Of a stretch of DNA of 64,000 nucleotides, positions 47,456 through 60,084 are shown piece by piece (the first letter of the stretch is position 1; every line of letters begins with the position of its first letter). This stretch comes from Druceiella hillmani (Eukaryota > Arthropoda > Insecta > Lepidoptera > Hepialidae): the NCBI GenBank assembly GCA_039881145.1, contig JAYKKI010000015.1, positions 27,307,501 to 27,371,500 of the forward strand, in the 5' to 3' direction. The notes under the pieces are model-generated. The model was not told where the DNA came from and did not search any database. It was given only the letters and a program-made list of their open reading frames with translations. The position numbers were made by a program, and so were the translations under genes.

Positions 47456-48547
47456 AACCATTTGTCTGTATAATTTAAGCATTTTTTTTAATTTTACACT
47501 TTTATCATCAGTATTCCGCATATACATTCCGGGGACTTTACGTATATATGTTAATAATAAAATATAAAAATAGGGTATAATATATGAACTAACGGAATAA
47601 AAGAACACTTTATTTGTGTCATAGTCTTACCTACTAGGTAATTTTCTTAACAATTCTTCAAATTCCATTTCTGTTTATCAAAAAGCGTGAATTCTACATA
47701 TCGATAGTGTTATCGTTTGTATTTGGATTAAATCAATACATAAATATATACAATTACAAATAGTCCAAAAATAAATACAGAACCCATAGTATAATTTTCC
47801 CAGACTAGTTTGATCATGAATTAATCAATCATATACGATGAAATCATTGTCTGCGTCATTCATAGAAGCGAATTCGTACACTATGTCATTATGAATCATT
47901 ATATATTTTTCGCATAAATTTAAATCTCAGATACAGTTCAAAATGGAAAATACATTTGACATAGCAGAGAATCTGTTGTGATATTGTGACTCACCAACAC
48001 CATCTCCGTATCTTTACTTGATACAACCATATTGTTTCAATATGATAGTCGTACTGTGGTATTAAATGTTGTACATAAAATGTATTTAATAGATAAGGTG
48101 TTAACATGTATTCCTCAATTCGTAGTAATAAAAATAATATTAAAAACTTAATCTCGAGACAAGGATTAGTAACCTCCATTTGCTGCATTCACGAGTTCAA
48201 GTCGACACTTTTCAACTGTACCCTCTTATAGCAAAGAGCGCATGTTTTTTACCAGAGGACTTTCGAAGAAATGAGTAACTACAAGATAACTAGTACCTTA
48301 TATATATGTAGCAAAGTCTGCAGTCATTACTGAAAATATTTGTGAACACATGCGATTAACGGTGCTCTTTTTTGGGGAACTTTAACGCTACAATTCATAG
48401 CGTTTAATGATGTACGTTTATGTTTCTCAGATCAATTATATGTAACCAGAAATTGACGGTCATGCTTTATCTTTCAAAACTACTGATGTTTTCCTCATCA
48501 TATGTAGTCGTTGAAGATAGTTGTAATAAAAAGGATTGTTTTTTTGG

Positions 48548-48589
48548 ATGGTTCAGTAGTGAGGAATAAAATTTTCACTACTGAACCAT
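48548..48589. repeat. Perfect 15-bp inverted repeat, 12-nt spacer
   Basis: ATGGTTCAGTAGTGA at 48548-48562 and its exact complement TCACTACTGAACCAT at 48575-48589. Flanking TTTGT and ACAAA runs extend weak pairing. It could be a short foldback element. Confidence 0.9.
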
Positions 48590-51500
48590 ACAAACAAACA
48601 TTTATCACTCTGCAAACTTATTTTTGAAGACCATAGGGGTATTAAGGAAATAATCGAACCATTATAGTTTCGTCATTCTACCTATTAACTTTAGCACTTA
48701 TTACTTGGTGTAATTTCGTAAAATTTTTAATTTTCGATAATAAAAGTATTAGAATACTTTCAAAAAAGTGAAAGGAGCTCCAAAAGATTTTCATACTTTT
48801 ATATTGAAAAAAAAAATAGTTTAATTGAAATGCAAAAATCGTATTTTTCAAGGCATTTTTCGTATATTTTCACCTTTAGTTGAAAAATAGGATTTTAAAA
48901 AATTACAAAATTTTATAAAGTTTTGCGGGTTGAAATAAAATTTATCATAAAAACTATTTATTGTATTTTAAAGTGCAATCAATTTCCTTTAATTGTACCT
49001 CAAAAGCAAAAAACCGAACCATTATAAGAACGGTCAAGTATCCTACTATCTGTTCTTCAGTCATATACGTTTTTCTTAGAAACCGTTTGATATAGGAACA
49101 TAAAATTAGACAAACCTGTATACGTTTCAATCATAAAATATATCGACCCACATAGTGACAAAATTTATCAGCCCGCGTCTATCTCAATAGTATATACCCA
49201 AATACATTTACATGGAAATTTTAAGGAGAGAAAATAAAGTATTCAATGTTTTAAATTTAGGTCAGCTGTAGGTTAAGAGAGATTTATAACTTCAAAATAT
49301 TTAGTTACCTATTTTATCTAAGACAATTCTGGAGATATTACTGAAAATGTCTGCAAAAATATGGTCTACCTTCCACTTTGTATTGCAAGTACCTATCGTA
49401 CGTATTCTCACTATAATGCATTTGATTTTAGATATTTTAAACTTTTGAATTCTACAGTTTTACTTTCCTTAATATTTCAAATATATTTTCGTTTCTTCTA
49501 TATTACTAAACTTTCTGTAAGAATTGCAAAGTCATAAGAACATCACAGTTCTATTAAAACATTGATAAAATTTAATCCGGCATTACATCAGTATAAATAT
49601 TTAGCAATATCTTTTATGTTAAGTATAAAATTAATGAAACTTTAATAACAATGATATTCAGCTGGCCGACTATATTAGACCAATAATTTCCAGTAAATAT
49701 TTAATTAAAATCGTTTGTCTCAGAAAACTTGTTGTTTGGTAAAGATGTTATATTTATAAGAGTTATGAATATGTGTACCACGCCTCCATATTTTATAACT
49801 AATTTTCAACATTACACGTATCCAACACTACAGTGAATTTGTTTAACATTGTCATGTCTCCCTAACGTGTTGCGTTGATCCTAACAAAAGTATATTTCCT
49901 CAGTGAATCCCGCAATTTACAAGGATCCGTATTTGCATGAAGATGTGTTTAAAAATAATATTTTCAGATATCTTGACAACATTTCACAAAGCAGTGTATG
50001 GATTCATTAAATGCAATGAAACTATATTAGGACAGGCATTACGTAGGTAATTGAAACACGTAAGGCGTTTTATTTTTTTTGATTAATGTTTGGGCGCATC
50101 AATAACAAGAGCCTCTCAAGAAAGGCTTTTTTTTTAAAAAGGCTTTCGTCTTCTTTTTTAAAGTGGTTTGCTAAATTCGTAATTTTATAAAATGCAAATT
50201 GTGTTACATATCGTAAACAGTGCCGTACTTGACAGAAAGAAAACAGAACATTCTTATCAATCGTTGATCTTCGATCATTTGTTTATAAGTTATGTGGGGA
50301 AAATGATTAATCCACCTTTTAACTCGATGTAATTTTAAAAATCTTAACCGCATAAAAAAAGGAACAAAACTTGAAAGAATTTAATTTCTTATAAACCTCA
50401 CGGTGTGCAAAATATCGCATAATATGCCTTTTTAAAAATAACGGATTTGAAAAAGACCCATATCTCCCCATTTTCCAAAAATTTATACCCCGTGTTTATA
50501 CCCCAAACAGTAACCTAGAAAGTGTGCACTTATATATGTGATTTTTATTAGATGCGTGGACTAAATTCACACATAAAAAGAAAACATGCAGCTTTGCAAC
50601 AAATAGAGTCTAGCTTTTTTCACAATTTTTAATTTGCTGTTTAAGCAGTCGGACGTTTTTAAAATTTAAAATGTTTGCCTTATTTCTATCTTTCCAAATG
50701 TTACTTGGATAATAATTAAGTAAAATTTTGTTATCTGGATGGGAATAACAGTTCATATTATTATTAATTTTGTATTTGAAAGCCACGGAAATCCGATTTA
50801 TGAAAATCTATAGTATACGAGCTGTACCATTTTCCTGAGAAGAGAATAATAGTGTAAAAAGGACAGGATATTATTACGTCCTCCGCTGTGTCTGCATTAA
50901 AAAAATTAAACATAAAAATCAGGAAAATATTTTATAATTTGTTTGGTTTAGGTATGTATTTGAAATCGTTTCGTTAAGAACTTTCACTTTATGCCCTTTT
51001 AGCAGATTCATATCAGGTAAAATCGCCTATAGTTATGTTTGTTTTTTTACATAATATAAATATCATGTCACTCGCGAGATTAAGATTATTCTGGCGGCAC
51101 CTTAAATAATATTATTATCCATTATGCTGTTGGGGTCGACGAGGGTATAAATAATTCGACGTACATGAATTAAAGAAAGTAAAAGACGAACCATTTTTTA
51201 CTTACGCGCTATCAGTTTAAAGTGAATAATCTTAACCTGGTCACGGGAATATTCATACAGAAGTCTTAAAAAATATTACATACGCTATAACTCATACTGA
51301 AGCGGACTGACATACAGATGAACGTGAGAAAATTAAAAGAGTTCATTCATCTTAGAAATCCAATCAAGTGAGTGTAGTATATTGCATAAAGTTCATTTTT
51401 TATATTGTTGTTATAGAATAGGATCTATAATGCAGAACAACTTTGTTTTTAATCTCTTTTATTTAGCTTCACGTTCCGTATTTTCCAGCAACTTCTAATT

Positions 51501-51815
51501 AACCCATTCTCACGAATGTTTGAACACATACGTGCAACCTTCTAAGTTTATAATTGATAATTCCATCCTTTGGTCCTGTCTAATGAAAAAACTACAAAAA
51601 TCAATTAAAATTCCAGTATCTCTAGACTTAGACATTAGTCTATTATTATTAACACACTCTATATTGAGGAAAGACCAGGAAATTATATTTATATTAGACA
51701 AGAGTTAATGAAATTAGAAAAGACACCTTTCTTACATTACAATAAAAATAAAAAAAATCTTATTTGCTATTTAGTAAGTTCATCATTTTTATCCTTGCTC
51801 ATATATATTTGAAAT
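48590..51815. other. No recognised gene
   Basis: AT-rich with only short open frames. A plus frame at 51520-51708 just upstream of the errantivirus integrase may be part of the same decayed element, but no family motif is legible in it. Confidence 0.35.
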
Positions 51816-51819
51816 CGTC

Positions 51820-52560
51820 AAAAATTAAAAAAATTTACTACTACTTCTAGTGAAGCTGTGAAGGAATTAGCAATTTCATATTTCAAAAATTATTTCAATA
51901 AATGACCTTGTATACAATTATACATTATCTCATATTTATTCCACAATACTTAACGAGTATATACACTTATACAAAAATCAAACTATATTTCCTTTATTTA
52001 GAAAAATAACAAAAATTTTAAAAGAAAATCATGGCGTTTCTATACCCAAAACGATTCTTACCGATCAGGGAACAAACTTCGCATTGGATGATTTTAATAG
52101 AACATGTGAATTTTTAAAATAATATAATTATGGGCACCATCATATCACCCAAGGAGCTTTAGAACGTAGGCATTCCACCCTTAAAATTATTTAAAATCGT
52201 ATATTAATGATAATAAAGGCAATCGGTCCAGATGTCTATACCGCGACGCTAGCATTAAACACTGCCATACATTCAACAACCCACTAGTCTCCTTACGAGC
52301 TAATATTCGCTATAAGCAATTTATCCCTAATTCTATTTACGACACTACAACTGACGCCACTTACGCTAGCTACATAAGTACTCCAGGGAGAAACCCATCG
52401 AAAAGTTTCGAACATCAAATGAACCTCAAAAATCTATTTTGATTCTCATTCTCGTCCTATAAAGTTACAAGTCGGAAATTAAGTCTATCTTAGAACCCAC
52501 TTCAGGCTACGTAAAGTCATTTCTCCTAAAAGAAGTCTATAAAATTATTAAAATAAATAG
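51820..52560 (+). pseudogene. Errantivirus (Ty3/Gypsy) integrase remnant
   Basis: Plus-strand translations across three frames follow a Ty3/Gypsy errantivirus integrase. A core fragment with the DQGTNF hallmark lies near 52055. The QGALER region follows near 52155, then a PYELIF-type segment near 52290, and finally the C-terminal DSHSRPIKLQVGN and THFRLRK block near 52440-52520. Stops and frameshifts are frequent. An env-like region follows in the same direction, as in env-bearing insect endogenous retroelements. Confidence 0.75.
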
Positions 52561-52799
52561 TTAAAAATATCTAACTTTGTTAATAAACCGTCGCCACGTC
52601 ATTCAGCTCTGGGTCGAAGTAAAACTAGCAAGAAGAAATAATGACACCGCAACCTAAGTTATAATTTATTTTTGTTATCTTTTAGTTCATTCTATTTAAA
52701 AAATTATGTGTAATATTATATCATATACTGATATAATTTATTGTTTACCGCTCTTTTTACTAAATACGTAATTCTTATGAACAACTTTTACAAATAATT

Positions 52800-53950
52800 G
52801 GCCTCCCATTTACTCGTATATTTTGCACATATTACAGCGTCATCGACCTGACACATGTCGATTATATACAGCCATTATACAACGACCCTGGTGTACACTT
52901 TGATCCTGTTGTCTCATTGAAATTCATCAATGACCACCTTAACGTAGCATTTCCCATTAATATATCCTTTAAAAAGCCACGCCTGGATAACATGAACGCT
53001 ATCTTTGGAACGGTAAGATTTCTTTGCAAACAACATGATATTTTTAAAATATTGAGTGCCATAATCTCATTCAACCGCCCTCTATACGATATTATGAAAT
53101 TATTAATAATTTTGATTCTACATCCTATTTAATTTCAATAAAATCTAAACACTCAGCTTAGTTTGACGGCGTTGCAACTGTCTTCAAACATATTTTTGGT
53201 ACTTTAGATGAAAATGACGTAATTAAGTATAACAACGCTATTTAAAACGTGAAAACTAGTCAAAGAAATTTATTCAAAATGCATGCAGAAAAAGTCTTTT
53301 AATTAAATCAGCAACACCTTCTACTTTTCAAGAGACAATAAACAAAATAAACAGTAATGAACAGAGTTTGAGTAGCCCTGTTGAAAATATTGCAAGAAGT
53401 TTGGAAAACTTGACTATATTGTCGAATAAATTATTATTGAAACTAAATTCATGAAATTACTTAATATGCTAGAAAATAGTATATTCATTTCATCATTTAA
53501 AATTGAGGACGTAATAAAGTCTGTATTGTTTAGCACAAGTAATGTCTTATATCTACCCATTATATAACCAAAACAATTCTATCAAAGTTTAGTCGACAAT
53601 TGTAGATTTATACCTAGCTTTAAGTTATCAAAGATTTAAATCAAATTCGTATATGTATCAATGGATGTATCGTTAGAACTAAATCATATTCATACCTTAA
53701 TTAACATATCCAACCAAAATGATAAACTATTATTCCAGTAATAAAAATGTATTTGCGTTTAAGATACCATTACATAATGTTCAAAAATTTAATCTATATC
53801 ATAACCTACTATTGCCTATAGCGTATAAAGTAACATCCCAAAACTTATGTGACCATAATCCCTTCAAATATACCGTAAAATAGTTAATAATAAATTTTAC
53901 TAATATTATATGACTAACATTTACTCTCGTTTTGATAATGAAACTTGCGA
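52800..53950 (+). pseudogene. Errantivirus env-like remnant
   Basis: Directly downstream of the integrase, fragments in alternating frames resemble the env protein of insect errantiviruses. These include a stretch near 53160-53225 similar to the region just after the env cleavage site, and blocks around 53470-53740 similar to the ectodomain middle part. It is heavily interrupted by stops and cannot encode a protein. No transmembrane end or flanking LTR could be delimited. Confidence 0.55.
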
Positions 53951-53984
53951 AAGTGAATAATTTCCAAGGTTGTTATTTCTATTC

Positions 53985-54060
53985 CAAAGCAGTGTGAAAC
54001 TAAATTCCTTTACGGAGGTTTGGAGATTTGATAACAATTAGAAAAAGGCAAATGGATTTT
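53985..54060. repeat. Direct repeat, copy A
   Basis: Shares GCAGTGTGAAACTAAATTCC and TTTACGGAGGTTT with 55703-55800, followed by weaker similarity (ACAATTA, AAACGGCAAAT). The two lie 1.7 kb apart, just 3' of the env-like remnant, so they could be parts of LTRs or of a duplicated segment. Confidence 0.75.
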
Positions 54061-55702
54061 CGACATTTTGTTCAATAGATTGCCTAAAGAAAACATCACA
54101 TAAGAAAAATTGAAACGAAATATTATTTCATAAAGTGGAGCTGATAAAACTATTAAATGGGAAAACAATTTTGTAACCCGAGTAGCGAAATTATATTTCT
54201 AAGAAATGGGTTGAAAAAACTTTAAAGTCCTGGATTGAAAAATTATATCTAATTATATTTATGTCATGTTTGTTTCCAGACATTTTCCGCGTTACTATCT
54301 TTCTATAAAATTAAACCCGCCTACCGCATTATTTCGTGTTACGAAGTACGCCACATAATTAGACTTCCATTAAAATTAAAGGACATTTTTTATATGCCGC
54401 ACATGTCATTGATAATATCATGAAAGCATTTATTTCATTAATTGTATTCCTTACTTTCACATTGTTGAAATCATTAATAAATAGCTTTTATTTGTCAATA
54501 AGGCATTAGGCCTTGTGATATCATACAATTATATGTAGTTAGTTCTTGTTGAGACTAATTTATTTGTCTACATATCAGTTATATTTTTTAAAATGTTTAA
54601 ATCTTTCCTTGCATCAAAGACTATTTGTCTATAGAATATTAATGAACATATTATTTGAAATGAATTTAAAATTTACGATATTGTAGTATGATGCAGTAGA
54701 AATCAATCACACTTACAATTAAAAGTAGGATTGAATGGACAGCATTAGCTGTCGATTTTCTAATTAAGGCAAATAAATTTAGAACCTCATCGCTACTGAC
54801 CGAGTCGTATCGTAAGAGTAGATTTAAAAGCATCTACAACGCTACTATGTCACATATAATAGTTGACACTACAATATATCACAGGGGAAATTTAAGTTTT
54901 TAAATCCAATATAATTTGTAATTAAAAACTGTTAAGAAACAAAAGAAAATCTCATCTCTCGACGTTTCGAATTTGGTTGCTATTCCCCCAGTTGGTCTTT
55001 TTGTGGTTAATTACATAAATCAACTTTTATGGTATTCAGATTTTCCCATTGCTTCTTATGTCGTTTCTTATTATGCCTCTCTTAAAAAAATTTTCATACG
55101 AGTTTCCCGTCGTGTACGGCCATTTAGGATTCTGTAAAATTTCTTTCTTAAATACTTTTAGTAATGGTCCTTAAACTTATATAAGTAACGAGGTATTCAA
55201 ATTTACTTACGTTTTCTGACATTTATATATGTTATTGACTGTGTACTAGTATTTAAAACGTATATATAGTTTGATCAATAAAATATCTGCACTAAGCTAT
55301 CTCGTCTGAAAATTAAGATAGGTTACAATCATTGAAAAAGTTATTAGAAAATGTGTGTAATGCAATTTACTAATTTGTATAAATACTTGCTGATGGCCTT
55401 ATACAAATTTACCCTTTCAGTAAACGTTTTGTACATAAATCAGATCTATCTTAATTGTTCTGTAGATGTTTTAAAAATGTTACCTCAGTTTTTAGTTTAT
55501 TTTTCATACATTAAAATTATTATTCCCAATTTGTATAACATACCCGTAATAATTAGTTGGTTGCTTGAAACGCCAACTGTTGTTATTTTGCAAAATTAGA
55601 CAAGAAATTTCTTTTGATAAAACTATACATGAAAAATATAAAATAATAAATTCTGATTATGTGACGTTACTAACTTTTACTCTAATTCTGCTAATCTTTA
55701 TA

Positions 55703-55800
55703 ATGCAAAGCAGTGTGAAACTAAATTCCTTTACGGAAGTTTTGATATTGGACAACAATTATAAAACGGCAAATATAAGTCCTCGGATTTTATAGAAATA
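55703..55800. repeat. Direct repeat, copy B
   Basis: Second copy of the segment at 53985-54060. It lies inside an otherwise unrecognised plus-strand open frame (55565-55795). Confidence 0.75.
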
Positions 55801-55839
55801 GATTAAACTATTTAAAAAATAAAATATTCAGAACATTTT

Positions 55840-56325
55840 GCCCGCTACATTCATCACGGGCGTAAAATACGATGTGAATTAAAAAAAAATTAAGATCTAG
55901 AATAACCATTGTAGTTTTCCTGTCATATTATATTTAGTTTTCATTAACCCGGTTTTTCACGACTTTTAGCTAAGTAGTTTTAAACAAAAGGACGGGAGGG
56001 AAAAATATAAAACCTTTATTTACTCCCTCCTTAATGCTTATACGAATATTTTAAAAAGTCAACTATTACTGTGTCATTAGGCAAAATTCAAAATTTCTGC
56101 GCTGCTTTGTTTTGAGGAAGTCTGTTGTGATTAAAGAAAAATATATATATATATATATGATATTTTTTAAATATATGCTGGTTAATATATTTTATTAATA
56201 TGCCAAATGTCAAGTTTTTATGTCAGACGGTTTCAGGAAAAAATGGCTGTGACTGCTATAGAGACACTGAGTGATCTTATTAGCGTTCCATATTTTCTTT
56301 TGAGTTACAGAACCCTATAAGTTAA
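55840..56325. repeat. Dispersed lepidopteran-type repeat, copy 3
   Basis: Contains 'tcacgggcgtaaaatacgat', 'agatctagaataaccattgtagttttcctg', 'aagtagttttaaacaaaagg' and an end with 'aaaaaatggctgtgactgctatagagac' then 'gcgttccatattttcttttgagttacagaaccctataa'. The ending is the form I recall from many lepidopteran genomes. It shares interior blocks with 20005-20880 and 34290-35275. Confidence 0.65.
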
Positions 56326-57539
56326 CATGTATCAGTTTGCAGTGTACAACTAGTCTCATAATCAACGAATAAATTTTATTTTGTTATCTTAGAAACACTG
56401 AAGTTCATAATTACGGGATCACCAAAAAGTATATTCCATGTGCTTGAAAAAATATCCAAGCGTAAATATGTAATATTAATTTTATTTCTAAATCTTGTGC
56501 ATTTTATGAACTTTAAACCCAATTCATAAACATTTAGATCTTAAAATTAGTCTAACCTGTTTTTCAAATGGATAATGGATACTTAGATACTTTATTATAA
56601 TTTAATTTTTTTGTAACAGAGAAATTTGAAATCTTACAGCCCTGTAAATTATAAGCAGGTAAAGAAACTCAATATTAAAGAAAAACGTAAAGTGATAAAA
56701 TCGGCACGAATTCCTCTGGTAGATTAGATATATGTGATATTGGTTTACTGCAAAAGAAAGTGTATCTCAATTAGTTTTAAAAAAGTTTATTATATAGTCA
56801 CCTTCTGTTTATAATTCACCCAATGATTATATTGAAAATAAGAAAATTCATGTCCAAGTATTCTGTGATATATTCAAATTATTTACTCATGTATATATTA
56901 TAGATTTATGCAGGAGATTGAAAATAGGGGGAGTAATCCAATATAAAATGAAATTTTGAATTCAAGTTTTTGAATCATACTTTACCTTTGTAAAATATAC
57001 ATTACCTATACAACATGACCATGAGAAGATCTATAGTTCCGGATTAGAAACAGATACAGCGAAAACTGGACAGAGTCTAATAAAAGAGAAGTACCATTTT
57101 CTTACTTAGTTCATTACGTATTTCTTTGCACATTTCTACCTCGAGTTCAATTAATTTATCTTTGTCACCTTAGATTAGTATTCATTTACTTCATTAATTA
57201 TTATGGATTAAAACAAAATACTAAGCAGTTAAGTGATTACTTTTGTGAATATTTAATAGAATCATAATCCTAAATTTACTTTTATAATATATTTTATATA
57301 TCTCCATTAACAGCAATTATTGTTTACAGCTTAGAACATAATAATATTATTTCAATTTTTACTGATTTACACCACCGAATTATTCCAAATAAGCCGCGTC
57401 GATTTCCTGCCTGCGCGCGAATTGGAATTTATGATTGCTGACTATCAAACGGCGTATTTAATTGTTCACTGATGACTTGGGTTCGATTTTGTAGTTATTA
57501 TTCTGATTAATATTTATTAGATGAAATATCATTAAACAA

Positions 57540-58140
57540 AAAAGGGAAAAATTATTAAGTTATTTAATTAAAAAACGTGGCATCGTAAAGAGTCGGTTAA
57601 ATAAATTGAAAGAATACATTTTTTCTACACAAAGTACATCATCTCAAGCTTTATCGGATGTGCAATTAACTAACGAAAAAAATTACTAGTAAGGAAACAA
57701 CGTACGGAGAATCTTATTCAGTACAATCTGCGTTTGACTCCTTGGATTCTCATATTGACGAACAAGTTTCGCAACGCGATTCCATTGAAATCTTTTTCTA
57801 TAATTTATTATCTCCCTATGATGCTTCTAAGAACGACGACAAATCTCTTGAAATTCAATGTTCCAAAAATTAGGAAACATTTGCTTTCCTGAAATTAAAT
57901 TACTAAATTTGATGGCAATTACCTTAAATGGTTGGAGTTCAAGGATACATTTGATTCATTGATTAATTCAAATGCGTCAATCCCGGCAATAAACAAATTT
58001 CCTTATTTCAAATCTTCATTGGAAGGTGGACCAAGAGGAACAATTAAATCAATTGAATTGCAGCGATCTATTATAAAACTGCTTGGAATCTCATTTGTGA
58101 ACGATATAATAATGTTAACGTACAGATCCATCACGTAGGC
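57540..58140 (+). pseudogene. BEL/Pao retrotransposon gag fragment
   Basis: Early part: LIKKRGIVKSRLNKLKEYI at about 57568. Later: KFDGNYLKWLEFKDTFDSLI, NSNASIPAINKFPYFKSSLE and SIELQ (57915-58065), then an AWNLICERYNN-like segment in a shifted frame. This is the pattern of the BEL/Pao gag domain (DUF1759 type: F.G....W..F...F..L, NK..YL...L.G, W..L..RY.N). An internal stop at about 57871 and frameshifts show decay. No protease, reverse transcriptase or LTR was found nearby. Confidence 0.75.
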
Positions 58141-58144
58141 GCGT

Positions 58145-59930
58145 ATAAAAAATTAGTTCAGCCAATCACAAAGCACGGAGCTGCATCCCCGTGTAACAGC
58201 GCCTCAGTACCTTAATGCTTTAATTGTTATACAACTATACTTTATTTTCTATGTTAAAATTACACTCTGTCTTTGTAAAATATACATCACATTGAGTATC
58301 TTTTAAGTTTCTCGCCTACACTATTCAGCGCGAATATTACCTTTTTACTGGATGCGAATAAAACTCTTTCAATTTTATTCCAAAAACTTGAAATATTTTA
58401 GAATCCTTATAATTTCCTCCCTAATTTGATACAGTATCAATGACACTAATTTTAAAATTAAAATATTTAATTAAATATTAGATTTTTTCTAGCCGAAATG
58501 TCTGTTTAAACATTTTCTAGTATTTACTTCTTAAAAATATGCAGATGTTTTATCGCTTCGTGCAATTTAAGTTTCTATGTATTTGTGAAAAATAGCGTGG
58601 ATATTATGAATGATGTCTTTATATTTAACCTCGATTTGATCATCGGTTAACAAATGTTATTAACCCTCCCTGAATGGAATTGAGAAAAATAATATTCGAT
58701 AGCTAATATTACGATCGAAAAAGCGATATTTGTTTCGTTTCGGTAGCTGACAAAGAAATGTTCGATTTCAAAACCAAACCTAATATGGTATCCGTCAACG
58801 TTATTAGGTTGAATAATAAAATAATATTCTTTACTTCCTACAAAGATAAAGGGTAGTAGCTTTTGTATGGCAGTAACAATTGAATATATTGACCTCTCGT
58901 ACTCTCTAAAATAGGTAATGCCATAAGAAAGAAATTAGTTTATTTTGATTGTGTTAAGAAGCAGTAATTAAAAAAAAATAATTATTGATACAGCAGTATT
59001 GTCGGTACTTAATACACTGTGGGAAAACCTTCTCAAAAGTTTTGCTCTTTTGGTGAAATGTTCTACGTAAAAGCTACTGACCTCTCGTGATTGCCTAGAA
59101 ATAATTTGTTTATGTTACTTATTCCATAATTTGAGTTGTTCTATAAATATAGACTATCTAAACTTTTCAACATTTTAATTTTTAATATCGTATCTAAAAT
59201 ATTATAACATTTTAACGTCATTTATATCCATTTAGCAATTCAGGTATTTCTATTCCTAAAACAACAAGCTTATCGGAATCAATGCTAAAATCAACATTAT
59301 TTACATTCAATGGCATTTTTTTTTTGGGATTTGCTTCACTCGTTTTGTAAATAGTAAGGCATGGCATTAAAGACCTGCTGGTTATATCGATAATAAAATT
59401 TAAGTGTTTAAAATGGTTTTATTATTGAAACACGTGAGTTTAAGCATCAAGGCCGTTAAAAATGATGAGGGTAAATTATTAATAAGGATTAACTAAATTA
59501 TGGAATGGTGGCTACCATACTATGAAAATCGGTGTGCGGACATTGCTAGATTATTTATGAAGAGCTGGAAGAAGTATATGATTATCCAGTTATATGAAAG
59601 AGATCGAGTCGAAAATTGAGAATCTATGGGATAGTGGCGCTTAAATCTCAAACCAGCAAAATTGTGTTATGTATACTCGATGAAAGAATAAATTCAATTA
59701 TATTATAAAGAATAAAATTGAAAACAACCGGTCTTTTTTATAAAAGAACTTGTCGTAAGGGTGATACTAATATTTGTAGAGAGCTCACATATCTCATTAT
59801 TGCTATAGCCCTAGTATTACTCAAAATTAAAATTGTGTGAAAACAACTTACTCAAAACAACAGTGATATACACTTATATAATATATCGGGTGGTATAGTA
59901 GCGTAGTGAGTTTCAATATTAAATGACTTT
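58145..59930. other. No recognised gene; possible LINE trace near 59.5 kb
   Basis: Mostly AT-rich. At 59500-59660 a plus-strand frame reads YYENRCADIARLFMKSWKKY and another reads EELEEVYDYPVI, faintly like the tail of an RTE-type LINE, but it is too short to call. Confidence 0.3.
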
Positions 59931-59934
59931 TTCT

Positions 59935-60080
59935 TGAACAATAGCTTATAGTAATTGCTGCGGTCTATTGATCACAAGGTTTACGGATTTTGACGGCGAG
60001 ATGCCCCGCGGGATCCGAATTCAATTCCCGGCTGCTTGTCGAGCGAGATTGAAATGGTGTTCTAGTTGACTATAGGAGAT
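59935..60080 (+). mobile_element. Possible tRNA-derived SINE
   Basis: GC-richer island with 'gtttacggattttgacggcgagatgccccgcgggatccgaattcaattcccggctgc', whose 'gaattcaattcccgg' resembles a pol III B box and T arm and which reads like a worn tRNA-derived SINE head. A convincing A box and poly(A) or simple-repeat tail were not delimited. Confidence 0.4.
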
Positions 60081-60084
60081 TGTT

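Noticed and set aside
59495..59660. LINE tail-like translation
   Set aside because: The resemblance to RTE-type C-termini is limited to a dozen residues in shifting frames, too weak to call.
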